Source: Brevundimonas sp.
Lineage (GTDB): Bacteria; Pseudomonadota; Alphaproteobacteria; Caulobacterales; Caulobacteraceae
NCBI RefSeq assembly: GCF_016463485.1
Contig: NZ_JAEMRD010000002.1
Location: 31,284-88,819, forward strand
DNA length: 57,536 bases
Reading direction: 5' to 3'
A program made the position numbers and the translations under genes. The first letter of the stretch is position 1. Each line of letters starts with the position of its first letter. Shown here piece after piece: positions 9,416 through 19,061 of this stretch. The notes under the pieces were generated by a model. That model saw only the letters and a program-made list of their open reading frames with translations, did not search any database and was not told where the DNA came from.

Positions 9416-11110
9416 ATGAAAAAGCACTTTCTTGCCCTTTCCGTGGGTCTGGCCACAGCGTTGCTTACCGGGACGGCCCTCGCCCAGACCGCGCCTGCGC
9501 GCTTCGAATCCTTCACCTATGAGGGCCGCGATCCGGCGACGTCGGTGCCCGTTTCGCCGGGCCAGTACCGCAACCCGATCCTGACCGGTTTCTATCCCGA
9601 CCCGTCCGTGACCCGGGTCGGAGACGACTTCTATCTGGTCACCTCGACCTTCTCCTACTTCCCGGGAATCCCGGTCTTTCACAGCAAGGACCTGGTCAAC
9701 TGGACCCAGATCGGCAATGCGATCGACCGGCCCGGCCAGCTGGATTTCGCCAGACTCGGATTATCGCGCGGCGTCTTCGCCCCGACCATCGAGCATCATG
9801 CCGGGCTGTTCTACATCCTGAACACCTGCGTCGACTGCGGCGGCAATTTCCTGATTACCGCGACCGACCCGGCCGGGCCGTGGAGCGACCCCGTCTGGTT
9901 GCCCGACCTTGAAGGCGCCATCGATCCCTCGCTGTTCGTCGATGCCGAGGGTCAGGCCTGGATCCTGAACAACGGCCCGCCGCAGGGCATGCCCGAATAC
10001 GAAGGCCATCGAGCCATCTGGATCCAGAAATTCGACATCGCGCGCCAGGCTACCTACGGGGCCCGCACCGTGCTGGTGAACGGGGGCGTGGATTTCAGCA
10101 CCAGGCCCATCTGGATCGAGGGCCCTCACCTCACCTATCGCAACGGCTGGTATTATCTGACCTGCGCCGAGGGCGGCACCGCCGAGGGCCATTCCCAGGT
10201 CGCCCTTCGATCGCGGTCACCCGACGGCCCGTTCGAGGCCTTTGCCGGCAACCCGATCCTGACGCAGCGCGGCCTCGACCCGACGCGCCCGAACCCCATC
10301 ACCTCGGCCGGACACGCCGACCTGGTCCAGACCCCCGACGGCGACTGGTGGGCCACCTTCCTGGCCGTGCGGCCCTATGGGCCGGACCAGTACAATACCG
10401 GGCGCGAGACCTTCCTTCTGCCCGTCGACTGGTCAGGCGAATGGCCGATCATCACGATCCCGGGCCAGGTGATCCCCTATCAGGCCGAGCGCCCGGACCT
10501 GCCCCGGCAGCCTGCGCCGGCCGTGCCGACCACCGGCCCGTTCCGCGTCGTCGATGCGTTCGACGGCCCTGCCCTTCCGTCCTACTGGATGATGATGCGC
10601 AATCCGCGCGAGACCTGGTACGACCTGACGTCACAGCCGGGCTCCCTGAGCCTCACGCCGCGTCCCGTCGACCTGGGCGACAACGCCAACCCGTCCTTTC
10701 TCGGTCGACGCCAGCAGCATCAGTTCGCCACCGCCGAAACCGTGATGCACTGGACACCAAAGGAGGACGGTGACCGCGCCGGCCTTGCCACCCTCCAGAA
10801 CGACGACTGGTTCTACTTCCTGGCCGTCGGGCAGGAGGCCGGAAAGCCGGTCGTCGAACTTCGCCGCCGGGCCGGTCCTTCAGAGGCTGCCGAGGGCGTC
10901 GTGATCGCCAACGCCCCTCTGGCCGGGCCGGCCGACGCCACGCGCCTTCGCGTCACCGCTCGCGCCGATCGCTACGACTTCGCCTACGCCGCCGAACGGG
11001 GAGACTGGACCACCCTGGCCCGGGACGTGGATGGCACCATCCTCAGCACCCGCACCGCCGGCGGCTTCGTCGGCGTCACCTTCGGCCCCCATGCCCGGTC
11101 TGGCCACTGA
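9416..11110 (+). CDS. GH43-family beta-xylosidase / alpha-arabinofuranosidase, secreted
   Basis: Five-bladed beta-propeller glycosidase with a C-terminal beta-sandwich domain. The signal peptide covers about residues 1-23. The catalytic triad is recognisable: base Asp62 in FYPDPSV, pKa-modulating Asp170 in GAIDPSL and acid Glu235 in WIEGPHL. Motifs VTSTFSYFPGIPVFHSKDL and HADLVQTPDGDWW are typical of the xylosidase branch with the XynB-type C-terminal domain (from about residue 350). It likely trims xylo-oligomers or arabinose side chains made by the neighbouring GH10. No clear Shine-Dalgarno sequence precedes the ATG. Confidence 0.93.
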   Translation: MKKHFLALSVGLATALLTGTALAQTAPARFESFTYEGRDPATSVPVSPGQYRNPILTGFYPDPSVTRVGDDFYLVTSTFSYFPGIPVFHSKDLVNWTQIGNAIDRPGQLDFARLGLSRGVFAPTIEHHAGLFYILNTCVDCGGNFLITATDPAGPWSDPVWLPDLEGAIDPSLFVDAEGQAWILNNGPPQGMPEYEGHRAIWIQKFDIARQATYGARTVLVNGGVDFSTRPIWIEGPHLTYRNGWYYLTCAEGGTAEGHSQVALRSRSPDGPFEAFAGNPILTQRGLDPTRPNPITSAGHADLVQTPDGDWWATFLAVRPYGPDQYNTGRETFLLPVDWSGEWPIITIPGQVIPYQAERPDLPRQPAPAVPTTGPFRVVDAFDGPALPSYWMMMRNPRETWYDLTSQPGSLSLTPRPVDLGDNANPSFLGRRQQHQFATAETVMHWTPKEDGDRAGLATLQNDDWFYFLAVGQEAGKPVVELRRRAGPSEAAEGVVIANAPLAGPADATRLRVTARADRYDFAYAAERGDWTTLARDVDGTILSTRTAGGFVGVTFGPHARSGH

Positions 11111-11147
11111 CCCCGACTGCCCTGGTCCAGATCATCGAGGTGTTCCC

Positions 11148-13010
11148 ATGCCCATTTCAAACAGGGTTCGGACGGTTTTCCGTGTCAGCCTCGCTGCCTT
11201 GGCGACGGCCTCCGTAGGCAGCGGAACGATGGCTCAGATCCCACCGCTGGATCCCGTCCGAATGAACCAGGTCGCGTTCGAGACTGATGGACCCAAGGCG
11301 GCCACGCTCGTGAACCCCGCAACGCGCACCCTCGATTGGTCTATCGCCGCCGCGGACGGCCGTGTTGTGCTTCGCGGTCAGACGGTCGTGGTCGGGCTCG
11401 ACCCAACGTCCGGCGACCATGTCCATACGATCCGGTTCGACGATCTCCGCGCGGCGGGAACCTATCAGCTGACAATCGGCGACCATCGCCGGAACCTCGT
11501 GATCTCCGACGCGCCGTTTGCGGCGATCAAGCGCGACGCCCTTGTCTTCTTCTACGAGAACCGCAGCGGGATCGCGATCGAGGCCGAACACGTCGCCCGC
11601 CCGGATCTCGCTCGCCCCGCGGGACATGCACCGGATCGCGCGACCTGTTTTGCGGGCGAAGACATGCGCGGCAATGTCTGGCCGGGCTGCGACTACACCC
11701 TCGATGTCTCCGGAGGCTGGTATGACGCGGGCGACCACGGCAAATATGTCGTCAACGGCGGCATCTCGACCTGGACCCTGCTGAACGCCTGGGAACGCGC
11801 CACGCTGTCAGGGCAAGCCGCCCCCTATCCGGACGGCTCGGCCGACATCCCCGAGGCCGGCAACGGTGTGTCGGACCTGCTGGACGAGGCCCGCTGGGAG
11901 GTCGAGTTCCTGCTGCGGATGCAGGTCCCGGACGGCGCACGCCTGCGCGTTCCCGTGGGCCGATTCACTCGAGAACAGCCTCTGACCTTCACCGAGATCG
12001 GCGCCGGCGGCCTGGTGCATCACAAGGTCCACGACGTCCGCTGGACAGCCCTGCCTATGGCCCCGGCGAACGATCCGGAGACGCGGTATCTCTATGCCCC
12101 GAACACGGCTGCGACCCTGAACATGGTCGCCGTGGCCGCCCAGGCCGCGCGGATCTGGAAGACCATCGACCCCGCGTTCTCGGCCCGCGCGCTGGACGCC
12201 GCCCAACGCGGGATGGCCGCAGCGAGACGCCATCCGGACATCTACGCCGTGGGCTCCTTCCACGGAGGCGGTGACTACGGTGACGACAACCTGACTGACG
12301 AACTCTATTGGGCCACGGCAGAACTCTACGTCACCACCGGAGACTCGGCCTTGCTGGAGGCTCTGAGGGCTTCGCGCCACTATCTGGCGGGTCCGACCGG
12401 AGATCGCGCGACGGGGGATATCGGCTGGAACGGCGTGGGAACCCTCGGGACCATCGCCTTGGCCCTGTCGACTGATCGTCTTCCCGAAGCCGAGCGTCAG
12501 CGCGCGCGCCAGGCCCTGATCGCGGCCGGCCGGGCCTATCTCTCCGAGGGCGCGACACAGGGTTACGGCCAGCCCTTCGCGGGACCGAACTACAGCTGGG
12601 GCTCCAACGGCAATCTGATGAACCGGGCGATGGTGCTGGGGCTGGCGCATGATTTCACCGGAGACCCCGCATTCAGGAACGGGGTCGTGGCCGCCATGGA
12701 CTATGTGCTGGGCCGCAATCCGCTCGATCAGTCCTATGTGACCGGATATGGCGACCGGCCGATGCGCAATCCGCACCACCGGTTCTGGGCCCACTCCAGC
12801 GACCCCGCCTATCCGGTGCCTCCGGCCGGGGTGCTCTCGGGGGGGCCGAACAACACCAATATGAGCGATCCGGTCGCCGAGACGATGCGTGGCAAATGCC
12901 TGCCCCAGACCTGCTGGCGCGACGACATCGGGGCCTTCACCCAGAACGAGGTGGCCATCAACTGGAACGCGCCCTTCGTCTGGGTCGCGGCCTTCCTGTC
13001 GCCCGGCTAA
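11148..13010 (+). CDS. Glycoside hydrolase family 9 protein, secreted
   Basis: The N-terminal Ig-like CelD_N-type domain (about 35-120, starting MNQVAFETDGPKAA) is followed by an (alpha/alpha)6 GH9 domain. Catalytic residues are present: GGWYDAGDHGKY (base Asp193/Asp196) and NEVAINWNAP (acid Glu601). HHRFWAHSSD matches the GH9 signature. The start at 11148 has GAGGTG nearby and opens a signal peptide; the frame is open further upstream into the end of the GH43 gene, but that part is not conserved. GH9 enzymes are mostly endoglucanases, with some exo-glucosidases and xyloglucanases, so its presence in a xylan locus suggests action on mixed glucan/xylan material. It follows GH43 by 37 bases, probably the same transcript. 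Its stop overlaps that of the antiporter gene. Confidence 0.93.
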   Translation: MPISNRVRTVFRVSLAALATASVGSGTMAQIPPLDPVRMNQVAFETDGPKAATLVNPATRTLDWSIAAADGRVVLRGQTVVVGLDPTSGDHVHTIRFDDLRAAGTYQLTIGDHRRNLVISDAPFAAIKRDALVFFYENRSGIAIEAEHVARPDLARPAGHAPDRATCFAGEDMRGNVWPGCDYTLDVSGGWYDAGDHGKYVVNGGISTWTLLNAWERATLSGQAAPYPDGSADIPEAGNGVSDLLDEARWEVEFLLRMQVPDGARLRVPVGRFTREQPLTFTEIGAGGLVHHKVHDVRWTALPMAPANDPETRYLYAPNTAATLNMVAVAAQAARIWKTIDPAFSARALDAAQRGMAAARRHPDIYAVGSFHGGGDYGDDNLTDELYWATAELYVTTGDSALLEALRASRHYLAGPTGDRATGDIGWNGVGTLGTIALALSTDRLPEAERQRARQALIAAGRAYLSEGATQGYGQPFAGPNYSWGSNGNLMNRAMVLGLAHDFTGDPAFRNGVVAAMDYVLGRNPLDQSYVTGYGDRPMRNPHHRFWAHSSDPAYPVPPAGVLSGGPNNTNMSDPVAETMRGKCLPQTCWRDDIGAFTQNEVAINWNAPFVWVAAFLSPG

Positions 13011-14215
13011 CCTCCCCGGGTCGCGAGATCCTTCAGCTTGCGCAGCGCCGGCGTGACCATCGGGATGGTCAGCATCGTCGATCCGACGGCCATCAGCAGA
13101 AGCGCGGTGAAGGTCTCGTTGGTGATGATCCCCCGGTCCAGCAGGATGTTGGCGAAGATGATCATGATCAGGGCCTTGGTCTGAAGCAGCCACCCGATGA
13201 TCGAGGCCTCGCCCTTCTCCCATTTCAGGATGCGACCGGCGATCTGAAGACCCGCCAACTTGCCTGCCACCGAGGCGAACAACAGCAAGGCCGCGGCCCC
13301 GAACACCGCCACCCCGCCCACGTCCCACTGGGTCCGCAGGCCCGTGCTGAGGAAGAAGACCGGCATGATGGCCAACAGGATATGGTCGCGAAACTGGTCC
13401 ATCCGCTTGCGGTCGAACCATTCGCCGTCCAGCACGGCGCCCGACAGGAAGGCCCCCACCATGAAATGCAGCCCGCACCAGTCGGCCGCGAACCCGCAAC
13501 CTGCCAGCCAGATCAGGGACACATACCAGCGGTCGCGTTCCTGCAGCCGCTTCATCAGCGCCCGGATCGCATAGGTCGCGACCGCAAAGCCCACCAGGAA
13601 AATCGCCTGACGTCCGACCCGTTCCCAGTCCAGCAGGATCAGGGCCAGCACGCCCCAGATGGCGATATCGTCCAGGCTGGCGTAGCGAAGCACGCGCTGT
13701 CCCAACGGTAGCCGCAGTATCTCCAGCTTCTCGAGGAACAGCACCAGGATCGGCAGGGCCGTCACGGCACAGGCCATGCCGATGCCCAGCACGACCTGCC
13801 AGGGCTGACCGTTCGCCCCGACCCAGCCCGGAAGCTGAAGCATCGCGACACCGGCCACAGCGCCGAACACCAGCGGCACGACAAGGGCCAGCCCCGCCGT
13901 GACCCCGGTCTCACCGCGCCGAGCCCACGCCTGCTTCAGGTCCAGCTCGATCCCCGCGATCCAGACGAAGATCATCACGGCCCACCAAGCCACACCGTTC
14001 AGAGCGGTGATGACCTGAGGATTGAAGACGAACTCATAGTAGCCCGGGGCGACGGCTCCGAGCACTCCTGGGCCCAGCAGGATCCCGCACACGATCTGAA
14101 CAACGACGAGAGGCGCGTAGTAGTCGGTGCGCAGGCCGCGCCAGATCAGATACGGCGCCGTGAATATCAGCAGCAGCGCGATCAGAAATATCTCGGTCGT
14201 TGTCATCGCGTGCAT
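13007..14215 (-). CDS. Cation:proton antiporter (CPA2/monovalent cation:H+ type)
   Basis: Integral membrane protein of 402 residues with about 11-12 hydrophobic segments. The conserved FVWIAGIELDL and FMVGAFLSGAVLDGEWF segments and the polar helix near MACAVTALPILVLFLEK fit a Na+(K+)/H+ exchanger core. No C-terminal TrkA-N domain is present, so it is the short form. GGGGG lies six bases before the ATG. It converges with the GH9 gene (four-base overlap of stops) and is the only ion exchanger among sugar genes; its relation to xylan use is unknown, perhaps coping with acid from xylonate formation. Confidence 0.85.
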   Translation of the reverse strand: MHAMTTTEIFLIALLLIFTAPYLIWRGLRTDYYAPLVVVQIVCGILLGPGVLGAVAPGYYEFVFNPQVITALNGVAWWAVMIFVWIAGIELDLKQAWARRGETGVTAGLALVVPLVFGAVAGVAMLQLPGWVGANGQPWQVVLGIGMACAVTALPILVLFLEKLEILRLPLGQRVLRYASLDDIAIWGVLALILLDWERVGRQAIFLVGFAVATYAIRALMKRLQERDRWYVSLIWLAGCGFAADWCGLHFMVGAFLSGAVLDGEWFDRKRMDQFRDHILLAIMPVFFLSTGLRTQWDVGGVAVFGAAALLLFASVAGKLAGLQIAGRILKWEKGEASIIGWLLQTKALIMIIFANILLDRGIITNETFTALLLMAVGSTMLTIPMVTPALRKLKDLATRGG

Positions 14216-14361
14216 GGATGCCCCCGCCTTTCAGCTCTTGCCCGGCTGATCGAATATGAAGTTTAGGCCGACATTGCGAGCCTGCAGCGCCCGGATCGAC
14301 AACTCAGACAATTACACGGACCGACCGCGACGGCAAGGCTAAGGCCAAGCTGCCCACTCCC

Positions 14362-15867
14362 TCAAGCAGAACAATGCTCGGCTATGAACGCTGAGTGGGC
14401 CGGCATATAATCCGCCGAGTTGCGGATCGCCTCGGCCGTCTGGGCCAGCCGTCGCCGGGTCTCGTCGACGGTCAGCACATCGGCGACAGGATCATAGCTG
14501 GCCGGGGCGACATTCTGGCCGATCATGACGGCGAACCAGCTGGTGTCGTTGAACAGCTCCTCGTTCTCCCGGAACACCCGGCCCCGGCTGCGGAAGATCT
14601 CATATTTTTCAAGAAGGCTGTCCGGCACGGGCATGGTCCGGACGTAGTTCCAGAATTCCGTGTCCGTCCTCTGGGTCGCGTTGTAGTGCAGGATGATGAA
14701 GTCGCGGATCCGCTCGGCCTCATAGGCGACGACCCGGTTGAACCGGTCCGTCTCGGCCTGCTCGAACGCCTTGGTCGGAAACATGGCCAACAGGTTGGCG
14801 ATGCCGCTCTGGACCATGTGGATACTGGTGGATTCGAGCGGTTCGATGAAGCCTGACGCCAGCCCTAGCGCGACGACGTTCCTGTTCCAGGATTTCCTGC
14901 GTCGCCCGGTCGTGAAGCGAAGCGTCCGGGGCTCGGCCAAAGCCTTGCCATCCAGCTGGCTCAGCAAGTCTGCCGTGGCGTCGGCCTCGCCGATGAAGCG
15001 GCTGGAAAAGACGTAGCCATTGCCGGTCCGGTGCTGGAGCGGGATCCGCCACTGCCATCCAGCGGCCCGCGCCGTCGAGCGCGTGAAGGGCACCGGATCC
15101 CCGACCCGCTCGCACGGAACGGCAACGGCCCGGTCGGCGGGAAGCCAGTGCGACCAGTCATCGTAACCGGTCGCCAAGGCCCCCTCGATCAGCAGCCCGC
15201 GAAAACCGGAGCAGTCGACGAACAGATCAGCCTCGACGGTCCGACCGTCGTCCAGGTTCAGGCGTTCGACGAACCCGTCACTGCCACGCAGGGCGACATC
15301 GACGATCCGGCCCTCCAGCCGCGTCACGCCCCGGCCCTCGGAATAGTCCCGCAGATAGCGGGCATACAGTCCTGCATCGAAATGGAAGGCATAGGCGATC
15401 TTGGACAGGGGCGATCGGCCGGCATCGATGGGGCGCATGAACTTGCCCCGCTCGGCCGCCATGGCCTGGAGGGAGTATTCGGAGATCGACGAGGAATCGC
15501 CCTGCTGGTTCAGCCGCAGCCAGAAGGCGTGAAATGACACGCCCTCCATATCCACGCCGAACGGGCCGAACGGATGGAAATAGCGATCTCCGATGCGGCC
15601 CCAGTCGCGGAACTGAATGCCCAGCTTGAAGGTCCCCTGGGTGCGCCGGATGAACTCGTCCTCGTCCAGACCGAGCATGGTGTTGAAGGTGCGGATCTGG
15701 GGGATCGTCGCCTCACCGACGCCGACGGTCCCGATCTCGTCGGACTCGATCAGAGTGATCTCGGCGTAACCGGGGCCCAGGATCTTGGCCAGGGCAGCTG
15801 CGGTCATCCAGCCTGCCGTGCCCCCGCCGACGATGGCGATCTTTCGTATGCGGTTGTCAGTCGTCAT
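14362..15867 (-). CDS. Tryptophan-halogenase-like flavoprotein, copy 1
   Basis: Flavin-dependent halogenase family. The FAD site is [14 protein letters not shown] at the N terminus and GVGEATIP follows. The lysine equivalent to the catalytic Lys79 of PrnA is kept ([12 protein letters not shown], Lys81), as are WQWRIPLQ (the WxWxIP signature) and [14 protein letters not shown]. At 501 residues it is full length. No signal peptide is seen, so it acts in the cytoplasm and would need a flavin reductase encoded elsewhere. It is the last gene of a three-halogenase operon (three bases after copy 2). By knowledge, relatives from Brevundimonas-like and Xanthomonas sources halogenate indoles, but the natural substrate of such locus-linked copies is not established. 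Confidence 0.9.
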   Translation of the reverse strand: MTTDNRIRKIAIVGGGTAGWMTAAALAKILGPGYAEITLIESDEIGTVGVGEATIPQIRTFNTMLGLDEDEFIRRTQGTFKLGIQFRDWGRIGDRYFHPFGPFGVDMEGVSFHAFWLRLNQQGDSSSISEYSLQAMAAERGKFMRPIDAGRSPLSKIAYAFHFDAGLYARYLRDYSEGRGVTRLEGRIVDVALRGSDGFVERLNLDDGRTVEADLFVDCSGFRGLLIEGALATGYDDWSHWLPADRAVAVPCERVGDPVPFTRSTARAAGWQWRIPLQHRTGNGYVFSSRFIGEADATADLLSQLDGKALAEPRTLRFTTGRRRKSWNRNVVALGLASGFIEPLESTSIHMVQSGIANLLAMFPTKAFEQAETDRFNRVVAYEAERIRDFIILHYNATQRTDTEFWNYVRTMPVPDSLLEKYEIFRSRGRVFRENEELFNDTSWFAVMIGQNVAPASYDPVADVLTVDETRRRLAQTAEAIRNSADYMPAHSAFIAEHCSA

Positions 15868-15870
15868 GGG

Positions 15871-17337
15871 TCACGATGGCCTGGGTTGTGTCGGTTCGCG
15901 TGAGTATCGGGTCAGGATCGCGGCGTGGGTCGGCATGGCTTCGACGGCCTGACCGATCACCGCCTGCATGCGTCCCAGACGTGCGGCCAGGTCCGCGATC
16001 GGCGTCTGATCGACGATCGGATGATACCGTCGCGGAATTAGGTTCTGGCCCATGAATACGGCGATCCAGCTGGAATCCTCGAAGGTTTCCTCGTCGTACA
16101 GACTGACGCGCCCGCGACTTGAGAACATTCGAACCTTGTGGGCCAGTTCATCCGGTGGAGCCGTATTGCGGACAGCGTCCCACAGCGGCTCGCCTTTGCG
16201 GGCGTTCGCCCGGTAGTGCAGGATCATGAAGTCCCGCAGCCGATCGGCCTCGGCCGCGATCAGACGATTGTACTCGGCAGCGGCGGAAGTCATCGAATCG
16301 TTCGACGGGAACAGGCCCAGCAGCTTGCTCACGCCACTCTGAACCAGATGCAGACCGGACGCCTCCAGGGGTTCAAAGGTCGTCGCCGACAATCCGATCG
16401 CGACACAGTTGCCGACCCAGGCCTGGGACCGCCGCCCATTTGAAAATTTGATCTGCGGCTGTGCGCCCGAGGCCTCGAAGGCGCTGGCCGAGACCCGCAT
16501 GGTCCCGACGCCGTTCCCCAGAGGGGCCTTCCAGGACCAGCCGCCTCGCAAGGCCTTCGCCTCCGTCAGCGGGCCCAGGGCTTCGGCCGGGCCCAGGGCC
16601 ACGCTGATACGATCGGACGGGAGCCAGTGCGAATAATCCACCCGGCCCGCGTCCAGGCGTGAAATCAGAGCACCCTTCTGGCCCGTCGCGTCGATGAACA
16701 GGTCCGCCTCGAACCGACGTCCGTCATCGGCGATGACGGCCTTCAGGCTTTCTCCCTCCGCCAGTCGCTCGATGTCCGCGAACCGTCCCGCGATCCGCTC
16801 GACGCCCGCGGCTAAAGCGACGTCTCGAACCAGGGCCACATAGTCGACGACGGGCAGGTGCAGCCCATAGGCCATCGTCGAGGTCACGGAGCGGGGGTCG
16901 TCCGACGGCAGACTGAACCGACCGGCTCGTCCCGCCACGGCTGCGACGGCGAAACCTTCAAGCGGCGGTGCCATCCCGGCCTGCTTGAGCCTCAGCCAGT
17001 GATGATGAAACGGCACCCCGTCCATCGTCCCGCCGAACTCACTGAACGGATGGATGTAGTCGTGATCTCTGCGGGTCCACGACCTGAACATCGTGCCCAG
17101 CCGGAAGGTCGCGTTCGCCCTGGCGATCAGGGTCGCCTCGGTCAGTCCCAGTGAGGCGTTGAAACCGTTCAGCGACGGCAGGGTTGCCTCGAACGGCCCC
17201 AGCACCCCGGTGTCCTCGATCTGGTCCGGGTCTTCCAGCAAGCGCACCGCCACGCGACCCCGCGTCGCCCGCGAAAGCGCCGCCGCCGTCATCCAGCCTG
17301 CCGAACCGCCACCGACGATGAGGACGCTGCGCGTCAT
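15871..17337 (-). CDS. Tryptophan-halogenase-like flavoprotein, copy 2 (degenerate active site)
   Basis: The same family fold as its neighbours (FAD motif [14 protein letters not shown], 488 residues), but key positions differ. The catalytic lysine is replaced by Arg79 (ATFRLGTMFRSW), the GVGEATIP block reads GPFEATLP, the WxWxIP signature reads WSWKAPLG, and EPLEST reads EPLEAS. The frame is intact and overlaps the upstream gene by four bases, so it is not a decaying pseudogene. It may bind FAD without halogenating, act as a monooxygenase, or serve as a partner subunit of the other copies. These alternatives are inference. Confidence 0.85.
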   Translation of the reverse strand: MTRSVLIVGGGSAGWMTAAALSRATRGRVAVRLLEDPDQIEDTGVLGPFEATLPSLNGFNASLGLTEATLIARANATFRLGTMFRSWTRRDHDYIHPFSEFGGTMDGVPFHHHWLRLKQAGMAPPLEGFAVAAVAGRAGRFSLPSDDPRSVTSTMAYGLHLPVVDYVALVRDVALAAGVERIAGRFADIERLAEGESLKAVIADDGRRFEADLFIDATGQKGALISRLDAGRVDYSHWLPSDRISVALGPAEALGPLTEAKALRGGWSWKAPLGNGVGTMRVSASAFEASGAQPQIKFSNGRRSQAWVGNCVAIGLSATTFEPLEASGLHLVQSGVSKLLGLFPSNDSMTSAAAEYNRLIAAEADRLRDFMILHYRANARKGEPLWDAVRNTAPPDELAHKVRMFSSRGRVSLYDEETFEDSSWIAVFMGQNLIPRRYHPIVDQTPIADLAARLGRMQAVIGQAVEAMPTHAAILTRYSREPTQPRPS

Positions 17338-18848
17338 GCCATGGCCTTGGCTGCACAGCAGGCCTTCACGAAGGCCTCATGCGAAGGCATTGCCGCCGCA
17401 GCCCGCTGCACGGATGTCCGCAGGGTCTCGAGCGTTTCGGCCAGTGCCGCCTCGGGTGCCCGATCGCTGAGCGCATCATAGGCTTCGGGTTCGATCCTCT
17501 GGCCGAAATAGACGGCGAGCCAGCTCGGCTCCAGAAACAGGCCATCGCGATACCGGGCGACGACACCGCGCTCCTTGAACAGAGCCACCTTCTCGGCGAG
17601 GCTGTCGGGGACCTCCATCGTCCGGCAATGGTTCCAGAACGGCGTGTCGTCCCGTTCCGTGGCGTTGTAGTGCAGCACCAGGAAATCGCGGATCCGGTCG
17701 TATTCCAGTTCCATGATCCGGTTGAACTCGTCGGCGTCGGTGGGATCGTGGTCCGCGTCGGGGAACAGCTCGATCAGATTGGTGATCGCGGTCTGGATCA
17801 GGTGGATGCTGGTCGACTCCAGCGGCTCCAGGAAGCCGCTGGACAGGCCGATGGCGACACAGTTGTGCATCCATTGCTTGCGCCGCCGCCCCGTCGTGAA
17901 CCGCAACATGCGAGGCTCGGCGCGGGCCGGGCCCTCCAGACGGCCCATGACACGCTCCACCGCGTCATCGTCCGACAGAAAGGCGCTGGAATAGACATAG
18001 CCGTTGCCGACACGGTGCTGGAGCGGGATCCGCCACGACCAGCCGGCTTCCAGAGCCGTGGCGCGGGTATAGGGCGTCGAGGCCTCTACGGTGTCGCACG
18101 GCACCGCAACAGCGCGGTCGCACGGTAGCCATCGCGTCCAGTCCTCAAAGCCGGCCTTCAGCGCGCCTTCGATCAGCAGACCGCGGAAGCCGGAGCAATC
18201 GATGAACAGATCTGCTTCCAATCGCTCGCCACTGGTCAGGACGACGTTGCGGATGTGACCGTTGTCCCGGTTCAGCTCGACATCGACGACCTTGCCTTCA
18301 CGTCGCACCACGCCTCGCGCCTCTGAATGCTGGCGCAGATAGGCGGCATAGAGCCCCGCATCGAACTGGAAGGCATAGGAGAATGTGGACAGCAAGGACC
18401 GGGGGTCGGTCTCCGGCCGCATGAACCGCCCCAAGCGCGCCGCCACGACCGGCAGGGAATAGTCGTGGATGTCGGCCGCCACGCCCGCGCGTCTCAGTCG
18501 AAGCCAGTGGTGGTGAAAGCCGACGCGCTCGATCGACCGTCCATAGGCGCCAAACGGGTGGATGTAGGAGTCGCCCAGGCGGCCCCAATCCCGGAACTCG
18601 ATCCCCAGTTTGAAGGTGGCCTGAGTCCGGGCCATGAACTCGTCCTCGTCCAGACCCAGCCTCTGGTTGAAACTGCGGATGTGGGGAATGGTCGCTTCAC
18701 CAACCCCGACCGTCCCGATCTCCTCGGACTCGACCAGTCGAATGCTCAGACCAGAGCGGTTCAGCAAGGTCGATAGGGCCGCCGCCGTCATCCAGCCCGC
18801 GGTTCCGCCACCCACGATAACGATCGTCCGGATACGTTCCGCCACCAT
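17334..18848 (-). CDS. Tryptophan-halogenase-like flavoprotein, copy 3
   Basis: First gene of the three-halogenase operon. It has FAD motif [28 protein letters not shown], catalytic-type Lys80 in [21 protein letters not shown] and [12 protein letters not shown], all expected of an active flavin-dependent halogenase. The ATG at 18848 is preferred because it places the FAD loop at the same distance from the N terminus as in the other copies; the frame is open upstream to an ATG at 18875 and a TTG at 18905. Copy 2 begins within its stop codon. It diverges from a TonB receptor, and the LacI-type site at 19014 lies between them, so both are probably co-regulated with xylan genes. Confidence 0.9.
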   Translation of the reverse strand: MVAERIRTIVIVGGGTAGWMTAAALSTLLNRSGLSIRLVESEEIGTVGVGEATIPHIRSFNQRLGLDEDEFMARTQATFKLGIEFRDWGRLGDSYIHPFGAYGRSIERVGFHHHWLRLRRAGVAADIHDYSLPVVAARLGRFMRPETDPRSLLSTFSYAFQFDAGLYAAYLRQHSEARGVVRREGKVVDVELNRDNGHIRNVVLTSGERLEADLFIDCSGFRGLLIEGALKAGFEDWTRWLPCDRAVAVPCDTVEASTPYTRATALEAGWSWRIPLQHRVGNGYVYSSAFLSDDDAVERVMGRLEGPARAEPRMLRFTTGRRRKQWMHNCVAIGLSSGFLEPLESTSIHLIQTAITNLIELFPDADHDPTDADEFNRIMELEYDRIRDFLVLHYNATERDDTPFWNHCRTMEVPDSLAEKVALFKERGVVARYRDGLFLEPSWLAVYFGQRIEPEAYDALSDRAPEAALAETLETLRTSVQRAAAAMPSHEAFVKACCAAKAMA

Positions 18849-18851
18849 GTC

Positions 18852-18865
18852 CGTTAGCGCTCCCA
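18852..18865. promoter_or_regulatory. Weak LacI-type operator-like site (CGTTAGCGCTCCCA)
   Basis: Keeps the TTAGCGCT core but breaks the consensus at two positions. It lies just upstream of the copy 3 start, where it could also simply be leader sequence. Confidence 0.3.
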
Positions 18866-19013
18866 ACCTTCTCATGGTTGACCACGGCCGACGCGGGTTC
18901 CGCAAGACGCTTTTGATTTGTGCAACGCAGCAAAATCAGGCGGTTATTTGACGCACCTTGCCAATACTCAGACACTTGAAGCGCCCTTCGGACTGCGGTA
19001 TGTCTCGAACCAA

Positions 19014-19027
19014 TGGTAGCGTTACCA
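19014..19027. promoter_or_regulatory. LacI-type operator, site 4 (TGGTAGCGTTACCA)
   Basis: Five-base outer arms TGGTA/TACCA are perfect, with one change in the core (GCGTTA instead of GCGCTA). It lies 35 bases upstream of the second TonB receptor and in the divergent region shared with the halogenase operon. Confidence 0.6.
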
Positions 19028-19061
19028 AATCGCTACTTTATAACACTTGGGGAGAAAACAA

